The notes under the pieces are model-generated. The model saw nothing but the letters and a program-made list of their open reading frames with translations. It made no database searches and was not told where the DNA came from. Of a stretch of DNA of 64,000 nucleotides, positions 9,620 through 19,239 are shown piece by piece (within the stretch, counting starts at the first letter, position 1; the number at the start of each line of letters is the position of its first letter). The translations under genes were made by a program, and so were the position numbers. The stretch spans positions 46,674-110,673 of the forward strand of contig CACZYY010000005.1 in the NCBI GenBank assembly GCA_902785455.1, in the 5' to 3' direction. This DNA is from an uncultured Spirochaetaceae bacterium. GTDB lineage: Bacteria; Spirochaetota; Spirochaetia; Treponematales; Treponemataceae.

Positions 9620-10579
9620 ATGAAATTAAAGGCTTTGCAAACAAGAGAGATCTTTAAAAAAAAGAGCCATTTCTTAAAAAAACTCCTAATTTGTATTTTT
9701 GTTGCCGTCACTGTCTCCGTCGGTGTTTTTTTTGCTTACAGAGCAATTGATTCAAAAATCAACAACGGAAATTCAATCATAAACTTAAAGTCAAAATGGA
9801 AGGTTTATGATTATCAGCAGGTTTACGACATAAGTTCCGCAATTCTTTACAAATCTCCTTTTAATATAACTGCACGTACATATAACGGATATTCAGCTTT
9901 TTTTCTTGCAGTTTCCAGCTCAGATGTCGTTCAGTCGCTTTCATATCTTGATGAAGCAATAAATTCTCTTCGCATTGCGTTGCAAGGGGCAAAATTCGGA
10001 GCTGTCTCGCAGATTGAGTACATGCTCGGAAAAGCATATTTTTACAAAGATTTTCATTCATCTTATTATTACTACGCGGATTTGGTAATTTACTATCTTT
10101 TAAAAGCCAAAAAAGACGGATATAAGGCGGATGATATTCCTGAGCTGCTTGGCTTGAGCTATGCGTCTCTCGGCATGACCATGGAAAGCATTTCAGCTTT
10201 TACTGAAGCGCTCCTTGTTCGCGAGTCTGATATTCTTCTTCTTTCAATCGCCGAGCAATATCATGCTGTCGGACAGGATAACGCCGCGGAGCAATATTTG
10301 TTCAGAATCTCGCAGAACTGCAAGGATGAGCAGATTATTCTAAAAAGTCACCTTTTGATGGGGAATATTGCTCTTCAAAGAGAAAATTTTGAGGATGCAG
10401 AAAAAGAATTTAATTTTATTTTGGAAAAAAATGAAAATTCTGCTGACGCTTTATACGGATTGGGTGTAATATATGAAAGTCAGGGTGATATGGTCAAAGC
10501 TCGTTCCGAATGGAGAAAGGCTTTGAGAATACAGAATAATCATCCGCTTGCATTGAAAAAAATGTCAGAAATAAAGTAA
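9620..10579 (+). CDS. Membrane-anchored TPR protein upstream of mreB
   Basis: The 319-residue protein has a basic N-terminus, one transmembrane segment at about residues 22-40, and a periplasmic region with tetratricopeptide-like repeats; the last (DALYGLGVIYESQGDMVKA) is the clearest. The start at 9620 is chosen because GGAACGGGG precedes it; a longer frame runs back into rnpB and is rejected. Its position directly before the mre operon suggests a role in cell-shape or wall synthesis scaffolding. That is inference from context. Confidence 0.75.
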   Translation: MKLKALQTREIFKKKSHFLKKLLICIFVAVTVSVGVFFAYRAIDSKINNGNSIINLKSKWKVYDYQQVYDISSAILYKSPFNITARTYNGYSAFFLAVSSSDVVQSLSYLDEAINSLRIALQGAKFGAVSQIEYMLGKAYFYKDFHSSYYYYADLVIYYLLKAKKDGYKADDIPELLGLSYASLGMTMESISAFTEALLVRESDILLLSIAEQYHAVGQDNAAEQYLFRISQNCKDEQIILKSHLLMGNIALQRENFEDAEKEFNFILEKNENSADALYGLGVIYESQGDMVKARSEWRKALRIQNNHPLALKKMSEIK

Positions 10580-10615
10580 AATAGATAATATAAAAAAGTT
10601 TGGGAGGACTTTTTC

Positions 10616-11659
10616 ATGGGTTTCTTTGACCGTTTTTCAACTGATATAGGAATTGATTTAGGTACATGTAATACATTGATTTATGTGCGAGGAAAGGGCA
10701 TCGTCGTAGATGAGCCTTCCGTTGTTGCCGTAGAGAAGGGAACGAAGCACGTTTGGGCTGTTGGTGCCGAGGCTAAGCGTATGCTCTGGAAGACTCCGGG
10801 CAATATCGATGCAATCCGTCCTTTGGCAGACGGTGTTATTGCTGACATTGACAGCTGCGAAAAGATGATTAAATATTTCATCTCAAAAGTAATTTCTCGT
10901 CACCAGCTTTTTAAGTCTACACGAATGAAAATCGGTATTCCTTCATGCATTACACAGGTTGAGCGTCGTGCCGTAATCGAAACGGCATTAAAGGCCGGTG
11001 CAAAGGAAGTTGACGTAATTGAGGAATCTCTTGCCGCTGCAATTGGTGCGCAGATTCCAATCAACGAGCCTGCCGGTCACATGATTTGCGATATCGGCGG
11101 TGGTACAACTGAAGTTTCTGTAATTTCTTTGGGAGGCATGGTTGTTACAAAGGCAATCCGTGTTGGCGGCGACAAATTCGATGAAGCCATCATGAAATAT
11201 GTCCTCAATGTTCACAACCTTCGCATCGGTCAGCAGACTGCAGAACGTCTTAAGATTCAGATCGGAAACGCTTTGCAGGACAAGGACAAGGCTATCGAAA
11301 AAATGGAAGTCCGTGGTAACGACGCAATTACAGGTCTTCCTCGTCGTCTTGAAATCGACAGCGTTGAGGTTCGTGAAGCTCTTAAATCAACAGTCAATGA
11401 AATCGTCGAGCTTATCAAAGTCACTTTGGGTGAAACTCCTTCAGAGCTTGCTGCCGACATTGTTGAGCGCGGTATCGTTATGAGCGGTGGCGGAAGTATG
11501 CTCAAAGGTCTACCAAAGCTCATTTCAAAAGAAACTGGTGTTCCTGTCATTTTGGTCGAAAAGCCGCTTGAATGTGTTGCTCTTGGTGCTGGTCAGGCAT
11601 TTGATTTGTTCAAGGATATGTCTTCTGACAGGGCAATTTACGACAATCTTAACGACTAA
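10616..11659 (+). CDS. mreB: Rod-shape protein MreB (actin homologue)
   Basis: MreB forms membrane-associated filaments that guide the elongasome. The 347-residue protein has the actin-fold phosphate loop [15 protein letters not shown] near the N-terminus, [15 protein letters not shown], the second phosphate motif [16 protein letters not shown] and the adenosine motif [13 protein letters not shown] strong GGGAGGA site precedes the ATG. It leads mreC, mreD, mrdA and rodA. Confidence 0.97.
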   Translation: MGFFDRFSTDIGIDLGTCNTLIYVRGKGIVVDEPSVVAVEKGTKHVWAVGAEAKRMLWKTPGNIDAIRPLADGVIADIDSCEKMIKYFISKVISRHQLFKSTRMKIGIPSCITQVERRAVIETALKAGAKEVDVIEESLAAAIGAQIPINEPAGHMICDIGGGTTEVSVISLGGMVVTKAIRVGGDKFDEAIMKYVLNVHNLRIGQQTAERLKIQIGNALQDKDKAIEKMEVRGNDAITGLPRRLEIDSVEVREALKSTVNEIVELIKVTLGETPSELAADIVERGIVMSGGGSMLKGLPKLISKETGVPVILVEKPLECVALGAGQAFDLFKDMSSDRAIYDNLND

Positions 11660-11673
11660 TTTTTAGATTCAGA

Positions 11674-12528
11674 ATGGCTTCCAAACATTCATTCAGATTT
11701 GGTTTATCAGAATTCCTTCTCATCGGATTTGTAGTGTTTTCCGGTATCATGCTGGCTTTTCATTCCGGAGGTTTTGTCGTCAATTTCCAGCAGGTAGGTT
11801 TTACAGCTTTATCTTCCGTACAAAAAGGCGTGAGTACGGTAGCATCTGGAATTGGAGACACTTTCAATGCCGTAAAAGAGCTTGCACGTCTTCGTGAGGA
11901 AAACAAAGAGCTTACTGAACGTCTCAAGAATTACGAGATCCTTCAGCGCAGCAATACCGACATCAAAAAAGAAAATGAAAGACTTAAGGAACAGCTGGGC
12001 TTTTCACTCTCCCTTCAAGAAAAGAATTATCCGGCTCAAATTATTTCTCGAAATCCTGACAGTCTTTATTCTGCATTCACAATCAATAAAGGAAGCCGCC
12101 ACGGAATCCGAAAAAACATGCCGGTTCTTGCAATTCAGGGCGGTATTGTTGGCCTGGTCGGCAAAGTCGTTACCGTAGGTGCTCTAACAAGTCTTGTTAT
12201 GCCGATTTATGACTCAAAATGCTCTGTTTCGGCTCGAATCCAGAACACACGTGATATTGGCCTTGTAACAGGTGATGGAAGCGTAGATTCTCCTCTCAAT
12301 ATGGCTTATATCAAAAAGCGTGTTCTCGATGAGCTTCAGGTTGGCGATTTAATTGTTACCAGTGGTGAAAGCGGAAATTTTATGGGCGATATTCCGATTG
12401 GTTCCATTTCTGATATTAAAGTCCTTGATTATGATTCATCTTTGTCTATAAAAGTTATGCCGGTGATTGATTTCTCGCGCATCGAAATGGTCATAGTTTC
12501 AGATTTGCACGAAAAAAATAACAAATAA
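11674..12528 (+). CDS. mreC: Rod-shape protein MreC
   Basis: The 284-residue protein has one N-terminal membrane span (about residues 12-34), a coiled coil at about 70-110 (ENKELTERLKNYEIL and following), and the MreC beta domain with VVTVGALTSLVMPIYDSKCSV and GDLIVTSGESGNFMGDIPIG. It links cytoplasmic MreB with the periplasmic transpeptidase. It starts 14 bases after mreB. Confidence 0.94.
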   Translation: MASKHSFRFGLSEFLLIGFVVFSGIMLAFHSGGFVVNFQQVGFTALSSVQKGVSTVASGIGDTFNAVKELARLREENKELTERLKNYEILQRSNTDIKKENERLKEQLGFSLSLQEKNYPAQIISRNPDSLYSAFTINKGSRHGIRKNMPVLAIQGGIVGLVGKVVTVGALTSLVMPIYDSKCSVSARIQNTRDIGLVTGDGSVDSPLNMAYIKKRVLDELQVGDLIVTSGESGNFMGDIPIGSISDIKVLDYDSSLSIKVMPVIDFSRIEMVIVSDLHEKNNK

Positions 12529-12539
12529 GAGGGGAGAAA

Positions 12540-13049
12540 ATGTTAAAATCTTTTTCAGTTTCAGCTTTGATTCTTCTCTGCTTTGTGATTTTTGAGACGG
12601 CAATCCTTTCGAATATGCTTTTTCTTCCGGCCGTTCCGGATTTTCTTCTTATTATTACGCTTTATCTTTCTGTTAATAATGGAAAGGTTTTTGGCGTGTC
12701 TTCTGGGTTTGTTTCTGGTCTTTTCCTTGATTTTCTTAGCGCATCGCCGTTTGGGCTTCATAGTCTTTTGAGGACGATAATCGGATATTTTGCGGGAATT
12801 TTCACAAAAACTCTTAATATGGCAGGAATTTTTCTTCCGATTCTGATTGGATTCTTTGCTACATTGATGAAGGCCGTTCTCATTTTTGTTATTTCCGTTT
12901 TCTTTGCTGATTCCGTAGTTCCGTATTCTCTATTTTCAAAGGCTTTTTTGTTTGAGCTTGCTGCGAATTCAATTTTAACGCCGATAGTTTTCAAATTTCT
13001 GAGTGTTTTCAGTGATTTGATTTTGCTTGATCCTGAGAAGGTTTCGTAA
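12540..13049 (+). CDS. mreD: Rod-shape protein MreD
   Basis: This 169-residue, highly hydrophobic protein has five to six membrane segments. The MreD-like pattern is seen in AVPDFLLIITLYLSVNNG and GFVSGLFLDFLSASPFGLHS. GAGGGG precedes the ATG. The stop is immediately followed by the mrdA start, so the two are coupled. Confidence 0.9.
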   Translation: MLKSFSVSALILLCFVIFETAILSNMLFLPAVPDFLLIITLYLSVNNGKVFGVSSGFVSGLFLDFLSASPFGLHSLLRTIIGYFAGIFTKTLNMAGIFLPILIGFFATLMKAVLIFVISVFFADSVVPYSLFSKAFLFELAANSILTPIVFKFLSVFSDLILLDPEKVS

Positions 13050-14957
13050 ATGCAGGATTATTTTAACACAGAGAACGGTTCGGTTGAACAGAATGCAAAA
13101 GTTGTAATCTTCGCTTTTATAATCATGGCGATTTTTGCAGTTTATGTGCTCAGGCTTTTTTCTTTGCAGGTTATTGAAGGCGCACAATATCGAAAACAGT
13201 CACAGACAATTTCAAGTCAGGTTAAGACAATAGATGCTCAGCGTGGTGAAATCTTTGACCGAAATGCTTCGATGCCAATGGTCATCAATACGGATTCTTT
13301 TGCTGTTGATTTAATTCCCGCTGAAATTCCCGCCGGTCATTATGATTCTGTCACTTCGCGACTGGCAGTTTTTCTTGGAATCTCAAAAAATGAAATAGAC
13401 CGTAAAATAGAACCTTCACTTCGCCGCTCATACACAGCTGTTGAAGTACGTTCTAATGTAACTTTCAATACAATTTCTAATATCGCCGAGAATATTACTG
13501 ATTTGCCAGGTGTTTCATGGAGAAGTAAGCCTGTACGAAATTATGTTGAGACTGGCTCGATTTCTCATGTTGTCGGTTATGTAGGTGACATCACCAAAGA
13601 AGAAGTCAAAGTTATGTATAACATAACGGACAAAGATAAACGACGTGTTTATACAAATAAATCTATTATTGGAAAAACTGGCGTTGAAAAACAGTACGAT
13701 TTGCTTTTGCAGGGGCGACAAGGCCGTGAAAGCCGTACAGTCGATGTCCGTGGACATATTCTTTCGGACACACCGATTGTTGAGCCTCCGCAGATGGGTA
13801 AAAATCTTGTTCTTACAATTGATATGCGGATTCAGGAGCTTGCAGAAAAGGCTCTTGGTGAACGGGTAGGGGCTGCCGTAGTTTTGCGTCCAAGTAACGG
13901 TGAAGTTTTGGCAATGGTTTCTTATCCTTTTTATGACCAGAATCTTTTCAATGATGACAATGCTTCTGCCCAATATAATAAGCTTGCAACCAGTCCGAAC
14001 AAACCTTTGTTAAATCGAGCTGTAAATGCGGCTTATCCTCCTGCTTCAACATTCAAAATCATTATGTCTACGGCAATGCTTGCAGAAAAAGCTTTTTCTT
14101 CTGCAAAAGACATTGATTGTTCTGGCCGTGTTGATTACGGTAACCGAATATTCCATTGTCACCAGAAATGGGGTCACGGAAAACTCAATATGAAGGAAGC
14201 TCTTGCCCAGTCTTGTGACGTTTATTATTGGATTGTCGGACGGGATTTTTTGGGCGTAGATAAGATTTCTTCCTATGCAAAGGAATTTGGCTTTGGCGAG
14301 AGCCTTGATATTGACTTGCCAGCGCAACAGTCTGGCTTTGTTCCTACGGCTCCATGGAAGGAACGCCGCTTCCATCAGAAATGGCTTGGCGGAGATACGA
14401 TGAATATGTCAATCGGTCAGGGATATACTCTTGTTACACCGCTTCATATTGCAAATATGGTCGCAATGGTTGCAAATGAGGGCAAGATTTATCGTCCGCA
14501 CCTTTTAAAGGAAGTCCGTGATCCGGCTACAAATGATGTAATCGAGGAAGTTAAACCTCAGATTCTGCATGAGTCCAATATTGATGAGTCAGTTTGGCGA
14601 GAAGTTCAGAATGCGATGCGTTATACAATCACAGACGGAACCCCGGCCTTTCCTCTTAACAACAAGGTCGTTCAGATTGCCGGAAAAACCGGTACTGCTG
14701 AGGTCGGTTCCCTTGACCACTGGCATTCATGGATGGCTTGTTATGCTCCTTTCAATGCGCCTGTAGAAGAGCAGGTCGTTGTCGTCGTGCTTGTTGAGGC
14801 TGCAAATGAATGGGAATGGTGGGCACCATATGCGACAAATATAATTTTTCAGGGAATTTTTGCCAATCAGTCTTATGAAGAAGCAGTTCAGGCTCTTCCG
14901 GCAAATGTTCGTGATGTAATTCGGTCTAGAAAACATACAGGTGTCCGCCAGGAGTAA
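13050..14957 (+). CDS. mrdA: Penicillin-binding protein 2 (elongation transpeptidase)
   Basis: This class B PBP crosslinks peptidoglycan during elongation, together with RodA. The 635-residue protein has an N-terminal anchor at about 20-40, a PBP dimerisation domain starting at DAQRGEIFDRN, and the transpeptidase domain with SxxK (PASTFKI, serine near 332), SxN region SCDVYYW and KTG in AGKTGTAEV near 545. All catalytic motifs are intact. It abuts mreD and is followed by rodA. Confidence 0.95.
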   Translation: MQDYFNTENGSVEQNAKVVIFAFIIMAIFAVYVLRLFSLQVIEGAQYRKQSQTISSQVKTIDAQRGEIFDRNASMPMVINTDSFAVDLIPAEIPAGHYDSVTSRLAVFLGISKNEIDRKIEPSLRRSYTAVEVRSNVTFNTISNIAENITDLPGVSWRSKPVRNYVETGSISHVVGYVGDITKEEVKVMYNITDKDKRRVYTNKSIIGKTGVEKQYDLLLQGRQGRESRTVDVRGHILSDTPIVEPPQMGKNLVLTIDMRIQELAEKALGERVGAAVVLRPSNGEVLAMVSYPFYDQNLFNDDNASAQYNKLATSPNKPLLNRAVNAAYPPASTFKIIMSTAMLAEKAFSSAKDIDCSGRVDYGNRIFHCHQKWGHGKLNMKEALAQSCDVYYWIVGRDFLGVDKISSYAKEFGFGESLDIDLPAQQSGFVPTAPWKERRFHQKWLGGDTMNMSIGQGYTLVTPLHIANMVAMVANEGKIYRPHLLKEVRDPATNDVIEEVKPQILHESNIDESVWREVQNAMRYTITDGTPAFPLNNKVVQIAGKTGTAEVGSLDHWHSWMACYAPFNAPVEEQVVVVVLVEAANEWEWWAPYATNIIFQGIFANQSYEEAVQALPANVRDVIRSRKHTGVRQE

Positions 14958-14968
14958 AGGAAAATTAG

Positions 14969-16288
14969 ATGAAATTGAATTTTAAATTCCTGCAATTTTT
15001 TGATTTTATTCTCTTTTTTTGCGTTGCGGCTCTCGTTACATTCGGTATTCTTTTTATTTATTCTTCGGGTATCAACTCAGACGGCGAGAATGTTTCTTCT
15101 GAATATTTAAAACAGATTATTTGGGGCGGTTCTGGAATGCTCATGATGCTCGGAATTTCACTCCTTGATTACAGGCGTTTTAACCGATACATTCCGCATT
15201 TTTTTGCAGGTGCATGTGTGGTTCTTGTTTTCACAAAGTTTTTTGGTCGTTATGTAAATGGTGCACGAAGCTGGCTCGGTATTGGTCCTTTTGGTATTCA
15301 GCCTTCAGAATTTACTAAAGTTGTATTCATTCTTTTCCTTGCATGGTATTTGGATAAAACTAAGAAGACTCAGGATCAGCGGAAGCGTTTTATCGTCTCA
15401 CTTGGAATCATGTTTATTCCGATGGGGCTGATTCTTGCTCAGCCTGACTTGGGAACTTCGCTTGTTTACTTCCCGATTTTCCTTGCGATGACCTTTATCG
15501 CGGGAATTCCCGTCCGTTACATTCTTTTTATCTTCCTCGGCGGAATGATGACGATTATATTTACTGTTCTGCCGATTTGGGAAAGTCAGATTGCTCATCA
15601 TTCTGTAATTTTTATCCGCGTGCTCACAAACACAACATTGAGGCTAATCCTTATTTTTGCGACAGGTTCAATCGGTGTACTCTCTATGCTTGGTATGTTC
15701 TTCTACCGGCACAATAAATATTTCTACTGGATTTCTTATTTTGCGGCAATTTTCTGTGGAGCTTTGATTTTTTCGTATTGTGCGGGCAAAGTTCTGAAAG
15801 AATATCAGGTTATGCGACTTATCGTATTTATTGACCCTTATGCTGATCCGCGAGGAGCTGGCTGGAATATCATTCAGTCAAAGACTGCGATTGGTTCTGG
15901 CAACTTGTTTGGCCGCGGATATTTGCAGGGAACGCAGAGTCACTACCGCTTTTTGCCTGAGCAGAGTACGGACTTTATTTTCAGCATTTTGTCTGAAGAA
16001 CTTGGCTTTGTGGGCTGCATGACGGTTTTTGCGCTTTACTTTTTGATTTTCATGCGTACGATTTTCATTATCAAGAACGCTTCAAACACATTCGGACTTA
16101 TGATTGCCTCTGGTGTTCTGGGAATGTTCGTGTTCCATTTTCTTGTTAATGTCGGAATGGTCATGGGAATTATGCCTATTACAGGAATTCCTCTCCTGTT
16201 CTTAAGTTACGGCGGCTCTTCATTGTGGACGGCGATGATTTGTGTTGGTCTTTTGATGAGCGTATCATCTAGAAAATTCGGTTTTTAA
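14969..16288 (+). CDS. rodA: Lipid II glycosyltransferase RodA (SEDS family)
   Basis: RodA polymerises lipid II with PBP2 in the elongasome. The 439-residue protein has about ten membrane spans and SEDS motifs: GARSWLGIGPFGIQPSEFTK, AQPDLGTSLVYFPIF, QSKTAIGSGNLFGRGYLQGT and the C-terminal GIPLLFLSYGGSS. It is slightly long because of a loop near residues 205-260. It ends the mre operon. Confidence 0.95.
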   Translation: MKLNFKFLQFFDFILFFCVAALVTFGILFIYSSGINSDGENVSSEYLKQIIWGGSGMLMMLGISLLDYRRFNRYIPHFFAGACVVLVFTKFFGRYVNGARSWLGIGPFGIQPSEFTKVVFILFLAWYLDKTKKTQDQRKRFIVSLGIMFIPMGLILAQPDLGTSLVYFPIFLAMTFIAGIPVRYILFIFLGGMMTIIFTVLPIWESQIAHHSVIFIRVLTNTTLRLILIFATGSIGVLSMLGMFFYRHNKYFYWISYFAAIFCGALIFSYCAGKVLKEYQVMRLIVFIDPYADPRGAGWNIIQSKTAIGSGNLFGRGYLQGTQSHYRFLPEQSTDFIFSILSEELGFVGCMTVFALYFLIFMRTIFIIKNASNTFGLMIASGVLGMFVFHFLVNVGMVMGIMPITGIPLLFLSYGGSSLWTAMICVGLLMSVSSRKFGF

Positions 16289-16292
16289 TAAT

Positions 16293-16348
16293 CAGACGCA
16301 GATGAACACAGATAAATGCTGATAAATGAATCTGCGTGTATTTGCGTC
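16293..16348. repeat. CACAGAT-type dispersed repeat
   Basis: Between rodA and the radical SAM gene, GAT units recur at about 11-base intervals (CAGATGAACACAGATAAATG and following), flanked by inverted arms ACGCAGAT (16297-16304) and ATCTGCGT (16329-16336). Related CACAGA-rich tracts occur at 23.5, 24.0, 38.6 and 49.6 kb. Confidence 0.65.
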
Positions 16349-16367
16349 AAAATATTTTAGGAACATT

Positions 16368-19103
16368 ATGAAACTTATTAATCCTATTGAACTTTTTGGA
16401 AATTCTCTTTGCTCTGTGCAGAATCCGTCAAGCTATATCGGAGGCGAGTTCGGGCAGATTGTTAAGAGTCATGCAGATAATGACAGCCTTTTCAATTTTT
16501 GTGTTGCTTTTCCTGATGTTTACACAATCGGCATGGCGAACCAGGCAATCAAAATCATTTATAACGGGCTCAATCAAAAAAAAGATGTTCGTTGCGAGAG
16601 GGTTTTTGCAGTTGAGACTGATTTTGAAGATTTGCTCAAAAAATACGACGCTCCTTTGTACACGCTTGAGACAGGAATGCCTTTGAATGAGCTTGACATG
16701 ATTGGTTTTTCAATTGGTTATGAACTTGGAATCACTGGCGCGCTTTCAATCCTTGACTTGGGGCGAATTCCGCTTTTAAAAAAGGACAGGGGAGAGAACG
16801 ATCCGATTGTTATTGCGGGCGGTTGCGGTTCGACGAACCCGGCTCCTTTCTCGGATTTTTTTGACGCGGTTTTCATCGGTGAGGCCGAGGGCGGAATGTT
16901 CGACCTTATCGAAGAATGTGCCGAACTGAAAAAGAAAGGTGCTGGCCGAAGCGAGATTCTTGCTCATTTTTCAAAGCATCCAAGCGTGTGGACAGAAAAC
17001 ATGAGCGAGGAAACTTGCGGACATTCTGTAGCGCGCAGGGCTGTATGGGCTGATTTTGGAAAAGTACCTTCGGTAGAATCTTTCATGCCGCTTCCGAATG
17101 TAAAGCCTGTCCAGGATCATGGCGTAGTCGAGATTATGCGTGGATGTCCGAACGGATGCCGTTTCTGTCATGCGGGAGTTTATTACAGGCCCCAGCGTGC
17201 AAAAGAAAAGCAGCTCATTTTTGATGATGTTGATAAGCTTGTGAATGTGGCTGGCTACCGTGAAATATCCCTCACATCTCTTTCGAGCGCGGATTATCCT
17301 GATATTGAGAACTTGCTTGATGATTTGAATGCAAAGTACAAGAGCCAGAACGTTTCGTTTCAACTTCCGTCTCTTAAAGTAAACAGTTTTTCCCTTCCTT
17401 TGCTTGAAAAACTCTCGGAAGTCCGTAAATCGGGACTCACTTTTGCGGTAGAGACCCCGGAAGAGGCATGGCAGCTCCGGCTTAACAAGGAAGTTTATGC
17501 CCAGCACCTTGTCGATATTATCCTTGATGCAAAAAAACGTGGCTGGAACAAGGCGAAATTCTATTTTATGGTTGGGCTTCCATTCCCTGAGACGGAGGAG
17601 CTTACCGAAGAAAAAGCAATCGTTGATTTTTTGATTGATTTGCAGAATAAAACCCGTATTCAATGCAATGTGAATGTAGGTACATTTATTCCAAAGCCCC
17701 ATACGGCATATCAGTGGGTAAGGCAGATTTCCCCGGAAGAGAGTGACAGAAAACTTTCGTATATCCGCGAGCATCTTCCGAGGGGAAAATTCCATGTCGG
17801 AACTCATGACATTAACACTTCCTATCTTGAAGGTCTTCTTTCACGTGGAGACAAGCGGGCAGGGAAGGTCATTCTTTCTGCTTACAAGAAGGGTGCACGC
17901 CTTGATGCATGGGAAAATCATCTCAAAGAAAACCTAAGGCTTTGGGATGAAGCATTCTCTGAAGCTGATTATGATGTAAAAGAATCTATTCTTCGTGAGC
18001 GTAGCAAGGATGAAGTTTTGCCATGGGATTCAGTCTCGCTTGGTGTTGCAAAGAATTTTTATAAAAAAGAATGGGAAAAGCACGAGAAGGAAGAGCTTAC
18101 GCCAAAGTGCTCCCCGAACTGCGACCATAGGTGCGGAGTCTGTAACAAAAATGCAAGCGTAAATATCGATAATAAACCTCAGAATGTACAAAAAAATGAA
18201 CAGTTGAATAAAAATTCTGTCTACCCGGAATGGAATATTCCTGTAATGTACCGCGTAATTTTTGAATTCACAAAGAAAAATGGCGGCGAGTACATTTCAC
18301 ATCTTTCACAGATTGAATTTTTCAACCGGGCGTTCATAAAATGCAATCTTCCTGTTATTTACACAACTGGCTTCAATCCGCTTCCACGCCTTGAATTCGC
18401 CTCAACGCTTTCACTCGGAATTTCTTCTGACGCCGAGATTGCTTCGACCGTTCTTTACGAGAACACAAGCGAAAAAGACTTTATCGAAGCCTTGAACCGC
18501 CATCTTCCGCAGTCGATTCAGATTCAGAAAGCTTATATTTTCCCGGTCACAAATCAGAGGCGGCGCGAGTCTCTGAGCACAGGCTTGTGGGGCAATATCT
18601 ATGAATATTCTTTCAAATGCAGCCCAGAAGAAGTGAAGGGCTTTTTTGGTTCGGAACTTGCAGCGCCATTCCTTGATTCACAGTCTCTTTGCAGCTTTAG
18701 AATTAGTGAGGCTGACGGAACTAAAGTCACGGCAAAGCTTTTGTTCCAGAAAGACAGGCCTTTCCGTAATGCCCTTGAAGAATACTTCGGAAAGAAAATC
18801 TGGGAAATCGTCACGATTCACAAAATCAAGACTCTCGCAAAGCCCGATATTACCGGCTGGACAAGCGAGATAAACGCCGCGTATCAGTCTTCTCTAGAAG
18901 CCATGAAAAAACATTCCGAGATGATTGCGATTAATGCGCGTTTCAAAGAAAAAATTCTGCGCCCAGAAGAAAACATGAATTCTGCAAGCGACAATGCGAT
19001 CTCGTATTTCGAGCTTTATGAGAGAATCGCATTGATTAACAAGCAGCTTATTGAACAGCGGGACAATCTCATGGAGCGCAAAGCCGAAAAAAAGAAAAAG
19101 TAA
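16368..19103 (+). CDS. B12-binding-type radical SAM protein fused to DUF2344 domain
   Basis: The 911-residue protein matches the TIGR03960-type radical SAM family. Residues about 30-240 form a cobalamin-binding-like domain, and the radical SAM cluster motif CPNGCRFC is at about 258-265. A cysteine-rich linker near 583-595 is followed by a DUF2344 (TIGR03936) domain from about 625, with ISHLSQIEFFNRAFIKCNLP and TTGFNPLPRLEFAS. In other bacteria this family often sits near rng and large-subunit ribosomal genes; its substrate is unknown. The ATG at 16368 has AGGAAC ahead; an upstream in-frame ATG lies in the repeat and is rejected. Confidence 0.88.
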   Translation: MKLINPIELFGNSLCSVQNPSSYIGGEFGQIVKSHADNDSLFNFCVAFPDVYTIGMANQAIKIIYNGLNQKKDVRCERVFAVETDFEDLLKKYDAPLYTLETGMPLNELDMIGFSIGYELGITGALSILDLGRIPLLKKDRGENDPIVIAGGCGSTNPAPFSDFFDAVFIGEAEGGMFDLIEECAELKKKGAGRSEILAHFSKHPSVWTENMSEETCGHSVARRAVWADFGKVPSVESFMPLPNVKPVQDHGVVEIMRGCPNGCRFCHAGVYYRPQRAKEKQLIFDDVDKLVNVAGYREISLTSLSSADYPDIENLLDDLNAKYKSQNVSFQLPSLKVNSFSLPLLEKLSEVRKSGLTFAVETPEEAWQLRLNKEVYAQHLVDIILDAKKRGWNKAKFYFMVGLPFPETEELTEEKAIVDFLIDLQNKTRIQCNVNVGTFIPKPHTAYQWVRQISPEESDRKLSYIREHLPRGKFHVGTHDINTSYLEGLLSRGDKRAGKVILSAYKKGARLDAWENHLKENLRLWDEAFSEADYDVKESILRERSKDEVLPWDSVSLGVAKNFYKKEWEKHEKEELTPKCSPNCDHRCGVCNKNASVNIDNKPQNVQKNEQLNKNSVYPEWNIPVMYRVIFEFTKKNGGEYISHLSQIEFFNRAFIKCNLPVIYTTGFNPLPRLEFASTLSLGISSDAEIASTVLYENTSEKDFIEALNRHLPQSIQIQKAYIFPVTNQRRRESLSTGLWGNIYEYSFKCSPEEVKGFFGSELAAPFLDSQSLCSFRISEADGTKVTAKLLFQKDRPFRNALEEYFGKKIWEIVTIHKIKTLAKPDITGWTSEINAAYQSSLEAMKKHSEMIAINARFKEKILRPEENMNSASDNAISYFELYERIALINKQLIEQRDNLMERKAEKKKK

Positions 19104-19239
19104 TAGGTTAATTCCCGCAATAGGATCTGAATGAAATGAATTTTATGAGCGATAATTACTTTTTATAATGCGTATTCTGTCTACCGATGAATGTTGTTTT
19201 TACAGGGAGCTACATACGCTTACGCTCCTGCCCGCTCAT